A stretch of DNA of 5,233 bases from Elusimicrobia bacterium RIFOXYB2_FULL_49_7 (GTDB taxonomy: Bacteria > Fibrobacterota > OXYB2-FULL-49-7), in assembly GCA_001800515.1 (NCBI GenBank), contig MGVN01000198.1, positions 1,677 to 6,909 of the forward strand, given 5' to 3'. The notes beneath the pieces were generated by a model that saw only the letters and a list, made by a program, of their open reading frames with translations, was not told where the DNA came from and did no database searches. This document shows, piece by piece, positions 1-5,233 of this stretch. Within the stretch, counting starts at the first letter, position 1. The number at the start of each line of letters is the position of its first letter. Both the position numbers and the translations under genes were made by a program.

Positions 1-1
1 C

Positions 2-148
2 GGCGGCGACGTTTTCAGCCCCGTGCTGAACGCCGCGGACATACTCACGACGCTTATACAACTAGGCATAGTAACGCTGTGCGCGGCTCTCTACCCCATG
101 CTCGTGGCAAGAAATATAACGCCGCTGGAAGCGATCGCAAGGGACTGA
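2..148 (+). CDS. FtsX/LolC-type ABC transporter permease, C-terminal fragment (5' end outside window)
   Basis: Reading from base 2 gives 48 codons ending in TGA at 146-148; the start lies upstream of the window. The visible part is a hydrophobic stretch (LTTLIQLGIVTLCAALYPML) followed by VARNITPLEAIARD. A last transmembrane helix running into a YP-x(2-3)-AR-x(3)-PLEAI/ALR tail is the usual C-terminus of FtsX-like permeases (LolC, LolE, MacB group). The next gene ends in a comparable way (AYFPARRAADFSPANALRHYE), so the two are probably paralogous inner-membrane subunits that pair, as LolC and LolE do, on one ATPase dimer. The stop is followed immediately by the ATG of the next permease, which indicates one operon and probable translational coupling. 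The fragment is too short to tell substrate or subfamily; assignment to the FtsX superfamily rests on the tail motif and context. Confidence 0.8.
   Translation, partial: GGDVFSPVLNAADILTTLIQLGIVTLCAALYPMLVARNITPLEAIARD
139..144 (+). promoter_or_regulatory. Ribosome binding site of the second permease
   Basis: AAGGGA lies inside the last codons of the preceding permease, 4 bases before the ATG at 149 (5 from its last G). It supports 149 as the start and shows that the signal is embedded in the upstream coding sequence, consistent with coupled translation across the TGA|ATG junction. Confidence 0.55.
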
Positions 149-1909
149 ATGAACAACTATCTTATTTCCATAAGCATCCGCAACCTGGCGCGCCAGAAGC
201 GCAGGAATTTTTTCCTCGGGCTTGCCATAGCCATCGGCATGATGATACTGGTGATATCGAACGGATTTACCAACGGCATCTCGGACGTAATGTTTAACCG
301 GATCATGCGCTGGGTTACGGGACATGTTACCATAAGCTTCAACGAGAAGGGCAACATCAGGCGCGAGGTATGCCGCGACAGGGATCGCATGATTTCGGTT
401 ATCAGGCAATCCGACGGAGAAACAATCCTGGACATAGACGAATCCATCGGCACGTTCGCAAAAGCTATAGGTAATGGCAGCGCGGACAATATCATACTCG
501 TGGCCGTGGACCTGTCCAAATCGGTTGACGCCAAAAAGATCAAAGAGACGGAAGAATCGTTTAAGATGGTGGAAGGTTCTTTTTACGATTTACGGCGCAC
601 CGACATAGAAAACGCCGCCATACTTTCCGAAGAAAAAGCGCGCTACCTGAACGTTAAAACAAACGACGTCATCCGCATTCGTTTCCGTAACATTTACGGC
701 CAGGACCAGGCAGCCCGCCTGACGGTCGTCGGCATAATGAAAAACAGCAACATATTCATGCAGCCGGTTGTTTTTTCGGAAATGGCAAACGTAAGGCATG
801 TAATGGGTTTCAGGCCGTGGGAAACGGGAAACATAAATGTAGTACTGAAAAACCCGAAGAAAGACGCCGTGGCGCTGGCCAACAGGATTCACGAAAAGCT
901 CGCCCCCGGGCGCGCCGTCATCAGCGGGACGCTCAATCATGCCGGTAAAAGCGACCCGGTTGCAGTGGCCGGCTATCGCTCCGACGTTGAGTCGCTGGCG
1001 AAGGTTGCCGCCATTTTGAAACCGGCCGGCGGAGCGGAAGTAAAAAAGGACGGCGCCTTTGTAAGCGCGAAACTCGCAAAACGCATGGGCATAAATACGG
1101 GAAGCAGGGTACTGGTAAGCTACCCGAATAAATTTGACGATAATTCGTCGGTTTTCCCCATGAACATCACCGGCATCTTTAACGGCGACATAAATGATAA
1201 TCTTATCATTGTAAATGAAACAGATTTTTACAACGCCTACTACGACAACCTTCCGCGCCTGCCGGACGGAAACGCCGCCACGGAATTTTCGCCTGCCGAA
1301 ACGCACCCCTTAAGCCCGTTGCTTACGACGGAATGGGTGCTCCTCAAGCGCACCGCGAACACCGACGAGTTAAAGAAAAAATACCAGGACATGGGAAAAC
1401 AGAAATGGAAGGCGACGCTCGTTGACGTGCGCACCATGTACGAAAGCGCAAGCGACATATTAAAGCTTGAGGGTGTGCTCAATATCATCACGTTCTCGGC
1501 GGTACTTGTGCTTTTTTTCATCATTCTTATAGGAGTCATCAACACGCTGCGCATGACAATCAGGGAACGCACCCGCGAGATAGGCACGATACGCGCCATA
1601 GGTATGCAGAAAAGCGACGTGCGCGCCATATTCATACTCGAATCGTTTTTCTTAACCCTTATTTCCTGCCTTACCGGCATAGCCCTTGCGTTTATCGTCA
1701 TGCGGCTGCTGTCGCTTATCCCGCTGGAAATGCAGGACAATCCCATGGGCATGCTGCTGATACAGAATCGTCTGCATTTCGTGCCGTCGTTCGCCGGCAT
1801 AGTTTTCAACCTTTTGCTGATACTGTGCCTTGCGGTAGTTACCGCATATTTCCCCGCGCGGCGCGCCGCCGATTTTTCGCCGGCAAACGCCCTGAGGCAT
1901 TATGAATAG
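149..1909 (+). CDS. FtsX/MacB-type ABC transporter permease with enlarged periplasmic domain
   Basis: A complete 586-residue inner-membrane permease, predicted to extract or push a hydrophobic substrate (LolCDE/MacB mechanotransmission type) using an ATPase subunit not in view. A basic N-terminus (RNLARQKRRN) precedes TM1 at about residues 20-42. A periplasmic domain of about 400 residues follows, then TM2 (about 444-464), the cytoplasmic coupling segment RERTREIGTIRAIGM (472-486), TM3 (about 492-522) and TM4 (about 546-566), with the tail FPARRAADFSPANALRHYE. This four-helix layout and the RERTREIG motif are diagnostic of the FtsX family. LolC/LolE are usually about 400 residues, so this one is long; the excess is periplasmic, where a MacB-core-like module seems to occur twice (from residues 156 and 303). 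ATG at 149 abuts the previous stop and has an SD. The substrate cannot be read from the sequence; lipid or lipoprotein is inferred from the LolA-like neighbour. Confidence 0.9.
   Translation: MNNYLISISIRNLARQKRRNFFLGLAIAIGMMILVISNGFTNGISDVMFNRIMRWVTGHVTISFNEKGNIRREVCRDRDRMISVIRQSDGETILDIDESIGTFAKAIGNGSADNIILVAVDLSKSVDAKKIKETEESFKMVEGSFYDLRRTDIENAAILSEEKARYLNVKTNDVIRIRFRNIYGQDQAARLTVVGIMKNSNIFMQPVVFSEMANVRHVMGFRPWETGNINVVLKNPKKDAVALANRIHEKLAPGRAVISGTLNHAGKSDPVAVAGYRSDVESLAKVAAILKPAGGAEVKKDGAFVSAKLAKRMGINTGSRVLVSYPNKFDDNSSVFPMNITGIFNGDINDNLIIVNETDFYNAYYDNLPRLPDGNAATEFSPAETHPLSPLLTTEWVLLKRTANTDELKKKYQDMGKQKWKATLVDVRTMYESASDILKLEGVLNIITFSAVLVLFFIILIGVINTLRMTIRERTREIGTIRAIGMQKSDVRAIFILESFFLTLISCLTGIALAFIVMRLLSLIPLEMQDNPMGMLLIQNRLHFVPSFAGIVFNLLLILCLAVVTAYFPARRAADFSPANALRHYE
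614..1234 (+). repeat. Protein-level internal repeat: two MacB-core-like modules in the permease
   Basis: Module 1 (about residues 156-215) begins AAILSEEKARYLNVKTNDVI and reaches LTVVGIM at 191-197. Module 2 (about residues 303-362) begins AFVSAKLAKRMGINTGSRVL and reaches MNITGIF at 338-344. Both follow the pattern hydrophobic-S-x-x-x-A-x-x-(L/M)-(N/G)-(V/I)-x-(T)-x-(D/S)-x-(V/I), then a short strand and a V/I-(V/T)-G-I turn. The Ser-to-Gly distance is 35 residues in the first and 36 in the second, with an offset of about 147 residues. The similarity is by eye at protein level; the DNA copies are diverged. Confidence 0.55.
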
Positions 1910-1913
1910 AGGA
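1909..1913 (+). promoter_or_regulatory. Ribosome binding site of the LolA-like gene
   Basis: GAGGA begins at the last base of the permease stop codon and lies 3 bases (CTT) before the ATG at 1917, so four bases separate its GAGG core from the start. A second GAGG (1894-1897) lies four bases before an alternative in-frame ATG at 1902. The two starts are therefore equally served; 1917 is preferred because it gives a compact signal peptide beginning MKYLL. Confidence 0.5.
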
Positions 1914-1916
1914 CTT

Positions 1917-2678
1917 ATGAAATATTTATTAACCATGCTTGCATGTGCCGTATTTTCCGCTCCGCTGGCCGCCGAAAGCAGGGTAACGGCGATACTTAAA
2001 TCCATCGAAGACCAGATGAAGATGAAAACCGACATCAAGGCAAACGTTACCCTCACCCAGCAGAAAGTTGAACAGGGAACTAAACTTATAGAGATGGTTT
2101 ACTTCCGCCGCGACAGCGACGATTCGTTCCTTATCGTCATGCAATCACCTGAAAATGAAAAAGGCAACGGCTACCTGAGAGCCGGCGAAAACTTCTGGAT
2201 GTACCGCAAAAACACGCGCACGTTCCAGCACATCAACCGCGACGAGAGCATCGGCGGCTCCGACGCAAAAGGCGATGATTTCGAACAGCGCAACCTCACC
2301 GAGCTTTATGCCCCGGCTCTCGATTCGCAAGGGGTGGAAATAATATCCGACGAGATGCTGGGCAAGGTGCCGGTATACAGGCTTGAAATAAAAGCCATCG
2401 TCAACGACGTGGACTACCCACGTAAAATTTACTGGGTGCGGCGCGACAACAACCTTATACTGAAAGAAGAATCCTATGCGCTCTCCGGCACGCTTATGCA
2501 GACCGTTTACTTCGTAAAATACACTGTTGTTGACGGGCGCTACGTTGCCGTGAAACACATATATATTGACGAATTCGAAAAAGGCAATAAAACCATAGTA
2601 GACATCTCGAACATCCTGACCAGCAAACTCGACAGCTCCATCTTCACCAAGGCTTATCTTGAAAATTTGAGCAAATAA
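1917..2678 (+). CDS. LolA-like periplasmic lipid carrier ('outer membrane lipoprotein-sorting protein' family)
   Basis: A 253-residue exported protein expected to carry a hydrophobic ligand through the periplasm. The signal peptide is MKYLLTMLACAVFSAPLAA with likely cleavage before ESR; there is no convincing lipobox, so it should be soluble. The mature part fits the LolA-like family often found beside RND/MMPL and ABC exporters: an early FRRDSDDSFLIVM strand, ENFWMYRKNTRTFQHI (W94), then IGGSDAKGDDFEQRNL (GGSD at 113-116), and the later strand pair DYPRKIYWVRRDNNLILKEE and GTLMQTVYF. The WMY-(P/K)-x(3)-R and GGSD-x(3-4)-D signatures are the strongest match. Family members form an open half-barrel with a greasy groove. 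It follows the permease by 7 bases, so it is probably co-transcribed, and should accept cargo from the permease pair and pass it to an outer-membrane partner. An alternative start at 1902 would add MNRGL and overlap the permease by 8 bases. Strict orthology to E. coli LolA is not claimed. Confidence 0.87.
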   Translation: MKYLLTMLACAVFSAPLAAESRVTAILKSIEDQMKMKTDIKANVTLTQQKVEQGTKLIEMVYFRRDSDDSFLIVMQSPENEKGNGYLRAGENFWMYRKNTRTFQHINRDESIGGSDAKGDDFEQRNLTELYAPALDSQGVEIISDEMLGKVPVYRLEIKAIVNDVDYPRKIYWVRRDNNLILKEESYALSGTLMQTVYFVKYTVVDGRYVAVKHIYIDEFEKGNKTIVDISNILTSKLDSSIFTKAYLENLSK

Positions 2679-2695
2679 CCGTATTTTTTGCAGTT

Positions 2696-2710
2696 GTAAT
2701 GCAGAATTAC
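2696..2710 (+). repeat. Short inverted repeat upstream of the -35 box
   Basis: GTAAT-GCAGA-ATTAC is a perfect 5-base inverted repeat with a 5-base spacer, ending one base before the -35 hexamer of the promoter below. The position suits an upstream regulator site, but arms this short can occur by chance in A+T-rich DNA. Confidence 0.3.
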
Positions 2711-2711
2711 C

Positions 2712-2740
2712 TTGAAATTTTGCATTTTGAGTGCTATAAT
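2712..2740 (+). promoter_or_regulatory. Sigma-70-type promoter of the ATPase gene
   Basis: TTGAAA (2712-2717) and TATAAT (2735-2740) are separated by exactly 17 bases, and TG at 2732-2733 one base before TATAAT makes an extended -10. This matches the consensus at 11 of 12 hexamer positions plus the TGn element. The predicted start of transcription is A2747, three bases before the ATG at 2750. The promoter sits in the 71-base gap between the LolA-like gene and the ATPase gene and would serve the ATPase and, by read-through, the barrel gene. Confidence 0.8.
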
Positions 2741-2747
2741 TACAGCA
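2732..2747 (+). promoter_or_regulatory. Palindrome over the -10 box and transcription start, candidate operator
   Basis: TGCTATAATTACAGCA is a 16-base near-perfect palindrome: seven of eight base pairs match, with one A/C mismatch flanking a TAATTA centre. It covers the whole -10 hexamer and the predicted start point, so a bound dimeric repressor would block RNA polymerase. Part of the symmetry comes from the -10 sequence itself, so the operator role is an inference. Confidence 0.4.
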
Positions 2748-2749
2748 TA

Positions 2750-4042
2750 ATGAGCTTATTTCCAAGAAATATATCCCCCATCCTGATAAAGAAACTGGAA
2801 CAGGAAAGAATAATCACAGTTACCGGAGCGCGCCAGACAGGGAAAACCACACTGTGCGATTCCATTGTACCTCAATTTTCACACCTGCCGCATACCTATA
2901 TTTCATTTGACGACCCGGACGAAAGACTGCGATTCAGCCAGGCGCCCGTTATGCTCCTTGAAAAAATATCAACACCTCTTGTAATTCTTGACGAGGTACA
3001 GAAAGCGCCCTTCATTTTCGACCCGCTAAAACACGTGGTAGACAACGTGGCAAGAAAAAAACAAATACGGCCACCCGTCTTTCTTGTTACCGGCTCCTCC
3101 CAGCTACGCCTTATGCCTAAAATAAAGGAAACGCTCGCAGGCAGGGTTTCATTGCTGGAAGTATGGCCCTTTTCACTTTCTGAAATGAACGGCACCGGCG
3201 GCATCCCCGTATCGCTTACCGAATTATGGGAAAAACCTTCACGGGAAACCATGGAAAACTTTAAAGAATATTCCCTCGCCGTAACCCCGGACGCGAAAAG
3301 AAAGAAAGTAAGCACAAGGGACGAACACCAGAAGTGGGGCGGTTATCCTTCGGTCATACTGAGGAAAGAGGAAACTGAAAAAATAAGCTGGCTCAAAGAC
3401 TACCGTAAAACCTACACTGAACGGGATGTTTCGGATGCCGGCGACATAAGGAACATAGATGATTTTGCGCTGGCGCAGAAAATACTGGCATCGCGTGCGG
3501 CACAAATTTTGTCTTACAGCGAAGTCGCCCGGGAACTCGGAATAAGTTTGAATACAGTCAAAAGATACGTAACGCTGCTCGGCATAACCTTTCAAACAGT
3601 TACGGTTCATCCTTATCACGGCAACATCGGCAAACGGTACGTCAAGAGCCCGAAACTGTTTTTTTCAGACGTAGGATTACTGAAAGCCACGCTTGGCAAC
3701 CCCGCACTTGAAAGCGGCAATATCTATGAAAACTGGGTGTTCACCGAACTCATGAAATGGAAACAACTCCAGCCGATTGAACCGGAACTTTTCTTCTATC
3801 GAACCGCATCCGGCACGGAAATAGATTTTATCCTGAGCGCGGGCGATAAATTATTGCCCATCGAGGTAAAATCCTCACGCAGAGCGGATTACAGCGACGG
3901 AAAATCAATTGAAAATTTTATGAACGAAGAAAAAAATGCGCCCGCCGGCATTGTAATCTACCGGGGAGATGAAATAGTTCAAATAAGAAAAAATATCTGG
4001 GCAATCCCCGACTGGCTGATTTTTAACCCCGGGGACAGGTGA
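2750..4042 (+). CDS. AAA-family ATPase with DUF4143-type C-terminal domain
   Basis: A 430-residue cytoplasmic protein without signal peptide or membrane helices. The N-terminal P-loop domain shows Walker A GARQTGKTT (26-34), Walker B VILDEVQ with DE at 81-82, a sensor-like TGSSQ (114-118), ETLAGRV (127-133) and LLEVWPFSLSEM (135-146), then WGGYP. A winged-helix-like stretch follows (SYSEVARELGISLNTVKRYV, from 255). The C-terminal domain has ENWVFTEL, GTEIDFIL (E357, D359) and PIEVKSS (E372, K374), resembling a PD-(D/E)xK nuclease core, and ends with the family-typical IWAIPDWLIF. This order matches the widespread 'ATP-binding protein, AAA_14 plus DUF4143' family, whose function is largely unknown; members are often patchily distributed. 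An upstream in-frame ATG at 2699 would add 17 residues, but the promoter lies inside that extension and neither start has an SD, so 2750 is chosen. The gene has no obvious link to envelope transport and looks like an insertion in the operon. Confidence 0.9.
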   Translation: MSLFPRNISPILIKKLEQERIITVTGARQTGKTTLCDSIVPQFSHLPHTYISFDDPDERLRFSQAPVMLLEKISTPLVILDEVQKAPFIFDPLKHVVDNVARKKQIRPPVFLVTGSSQLRLMPKIKETLAGRVSLLEVWPFSLSEMNGTGGIPVSLTELWEKPSRETMENFKEYSLAVTPDAKRKKVSTRDEHQKWGGYPSVILRKEETEKISWLKDYRKTYTERDVSDAGDIRNIDDFALAQKILASRAAQILSYSEVARELGISLNTVKRYVTLLGITFQTVTVHPYHGNIGKRYVKSPKLFFSDVGLLKATLGNPALESGNIYENWVFTELMKWKQLQPIEPELFFYRTASGTEIDFILSAGDKLLPIEVKSSRRADYSDGKSIENFMNEEKNAPAGIVIYRGDEIVQIRKNIWAIPDWLIFNPGDR

Positions 4043-4043
4043 T
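4037..4043 (+). promoter_or_regulatory. Ribosome binding site of the barrel gene, overlapping the ATPase stop
   Basis: AGGTGAT is complementary to seven consecutive bases of the usual 16S rRNA 3' end, and its AGG lies six bases before the ATG at 4046. The TGA within it is the ATPase stop codon. Ribosomes finishing the ATPase therefore stop on the barrel gene's initiation site, which favours translational coupling. Confidence 0.7.
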
Positions 4044-4045
4044 AT

Positions 4046-5233
4046 ATGAAAAAAATTATAACATTGTTTATTTTGCTTTACATGGCGCCGTATGTTTTTG
4101 CAGGCGATGCGGTTGACGAGAACGAATTGTTCGGCGACCCCGGGGCCGGCATCGAAACGCAGCAGCAGGCGACAACAACAGGCTACGAGGCTCAAAAAAC
4201 CACACGGCTCTCGGGAGAGATTACCAGCGCCGTCATTCATTCCGAAGTAAACGCGTCCACCTCAAGCCAGCTCGCGGCATACGTGCTGGGCAACCTTTTT
4301 CTGGATGTGCGCCTTAAAAACGACATCAAAGCCATGGTCAACCTCGAGGCAAGTTATGTAGGCTCAAGCAAAACTACGCTTGTCAACATCCGCGAATTTT
4401 TCTTCGATTTCAACATAAAGCGAAAAGCGTATTTCCGCACGGGCAAGCAGGTACTGCAATGGGGGCGCTGCTATTTCTGGAACCCGACCGACCTGTTAAA
4501 CGTAGAGAAAAAGAGCTTCGTCCAGAAAATCGGATACCGCGAAGGCGCATACGGCATAAAGGCTCACATACCATTCGGCACGCGATACAACATTTACGGC
4601 TTTATTGATACAGGCAACGCGGAAGAAAGCCGCGACGCGGCGCTGGCCGGTAAATTTGAATTTCTTGCAGGAAATACGGAGATGGCATTTGCCGGCTGGG
4701 GCAAACGGGGCTTTCCCGCGGCGCTGGGCTATGACGTTTCAACCCGCGTTCTCGGCATAGATACGCTGGCCGAGGTAAGCGCATCCCCGGGCGACATAAA
4801 CCCGAAAATGCGCGAGGAGGGCGGAGCTCTTTACCTGCACCGCTCCGGCGAGTGGACGTCGAAGGCGGCGGTAAGCCTTAGCAGATTCTTCGACATGGGC
4901 GATATAAACGACCGCTTTTCAATAGTCAGTGAATTTTTTTACAACCAGGCTGGATATGACGGCGACCCCTTCAACGACCCCACGACATACACTTTCGCGC
5001 AACCTGCGATAATAACCGCCGCCGGCGGAACGCTTTTAGTAAATAACGGAACGAAAAAGGATTTTCTTCTCTACAACAATCTTTATGAACCGCACTACTT
5101 CTCCAAATACTACTCCGCCCTGTTTGCAAGCGTCCGGCGTTTTATAATCACGGACATGACGCTTAACGTCAACTACATAAGAAACCTGTCCGATGGCTCC
5201 GGCATAATATCGGCCGGCGTCCAGTACAAGGAC
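4046..5233 (+). CDS. Exported outer-membrane beta-barrel protein, DUF1302-like (3' end outside window)
   Basis: An open frame of 396 codons starts at ATG 4046, three bases after the ATPase stop and behind a strong SD, and runs off the window. The signal peptide is MKKIITLFILLYMAPYVFA, with likely cleavage before GDA. An acidic segment follows (DENELFGD, residues 24-31), then a Q/T-rich linker (about 38-52). From about residue 55 there are amphipathic strands rich in Tyr, Phe, Asn and Gly alternating with polar turns, as in outer-membrane barrels. The most telling motif is RTGKQVLQWGRCYFWNPTDL (131-150): the G-(R/K)-Q-x(2)-x-WG-x(5)-NP-x-DL pattern is typical of DUF1302-like barrels and relatives that accompany LolA-like carriers. 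It would sit in the outer membrane as the last component of the transport path. No stop is reached. A generic porin-like barrel is the alternative; the barrel assignment is firmer than the family. Confidence 0.82.
   Translation, partial: MKKIITLFILLYMAPYVFAGDAVDENELFGDPGAGIETQQQATTTGYEAQKTTRLSGEITSAVIHSEVNASTSSQLAAYVLGNLFLDVRLKNDIKAMVNLEASYVGSSKTTLVNIREFFFDFNIKRKAYFRTGKQVLQWGRCYFWNPTDLLNVEKKSFVQKIGYREGAYGIKAHIPFGTRYNIYGFIDTGNAEESRDAALAGKFEFLAGNTEMAFAGWGKRGFPAALGYDVSTRVLGIDTLAEVSASPGDINPKMREEGGALYLHRSGEWTSKAAVSLSRFFDMGDINDRFSIVSEFFYNQAGYDGDPFNDPTTYTFAQPAIITAAGGTLLVNNGTKKDFLLYNNLYEPHYFSKYYSALFASVRRFIITDMTLNVNYIRNLSDGSGIISAGVQYKD

Noticed and set aside
590..1306. 238-codon open frame on the minus strand
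   Set aside because: It lies antisense within the permease gene, has no recognisable domain, and its composition reflects the reverse complement of the real gene. The other minus-strand frames (for example 1240-1809, 2145-2765, 2896-3315) fail for the same reason.
2671..2691. GCAAATA / TATTTTTTGC inverted repeat with a T-run, possible intrinsic terminator after the LolA-like gene
   Set aside because: The stem is short and almost entirely A/T, and the T-run lies within the 3' arm rather than after it; it is unlikely to terminate transcription efficiently.
2659..2722. Near-repeat CTTGAAAATTTG (2659-2670) and CTTGAAATTTTG (2711-2722) as a possible duplication left by insertion of the ATPase gene
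   Set aside because: Both copies lie on the same side of the ATPase gene, no copy is seen at its 3' end, and the sequence is A/T-rich and low in complexity.
2699..2749. 17-residue N-terminal extension of the ATPase from ATG 2699
   Set aside because: It would read through the promoter -35 and -10 boxes, has no SD, and its sequence does not look like part of the ATPase domain, which begins naturally at MSLFPRNI.
4027..4034. CCCCGGGG palindrome near the ATPase stop
   Set aside because: Eight bases with no loop cannot form a useful hairpin; it encodes ordinary Asn-Pro-Gly codons and has no T-run after it.
4046..4102. Lipoprotein signal on the barrel protein
   Set aside because: There is no cysteine near the cleavage region; YVFA|GDA fits signal peptidase I.

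Overview
The window comes from a diderm (Gram-negative-type) bacterium. It encodes two proteins with clear export signals, one of them a predicted outer-membrane beta-barrel, plus a LolA-fold periplasmic carrier. Base composition is mixed, roughly half G+C by eye, with many ATA (Ile) and AGG (Arg) codons. I cannot place the organism firmly. Spirochaete- or Elusimicrobia-like lineages are a guess from gene content and codon style only.

Layout: everything is on the + strand and tightly packed. Positions 2-148 hold the last 48 codons of an FtsX/LolC-type ABC permease. Its stop is followed with no gap by a second, complete FtsX-type permease (149-1909) whose large periplasmic domain appears to contain two copies of the MacB-core module. 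Next, 7 bases later, is a secreted LolA-like carrier (1917-2678; an alternative start at 1902 would overlap the permease). A 71-base spacer (2679-2749) carries a near-consensus sigma-70 promoter and a palindrome over its -10 box. The promoter leads almost directly onto the start codon of an AAA ATPase with a DUF4143-type C-terminus (2750-4042). Three bases after that gene, an exported beta-barrel protein starts (4046) and runs off the right edge.

How the genes may work together: paired FtsX-like permeases, a LolA-fold carrier and a DUF1302-like barrel are the parts expected of a pathway moving a lipid or other hydrophobic molecule from the inner membrane across the periplasm to the outer membrane. 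Related carrier/barrel sets are known next to RND/MMPL pumps; here the inner-membrane engine is an ABC exporter. The ATP-binding subunit is not in view and would be expected upstream. The substrate is unknown.

The ATPase is the odd gene out. It is cytoplasmic, has its own promoter and apparently an almost leaderless mRNA, is locally A+T-richer, and separates the carrier from the barrel. It looks like a cassette inserted into the operon. The barrel gene's Shine-Dalgarno overlaps the ATPase stop codon, so barrel expression is probably tied to ATPase transcription and translation. No RNA genes, CRISPR arrays, insertion sequences or convincing terminators were seen.
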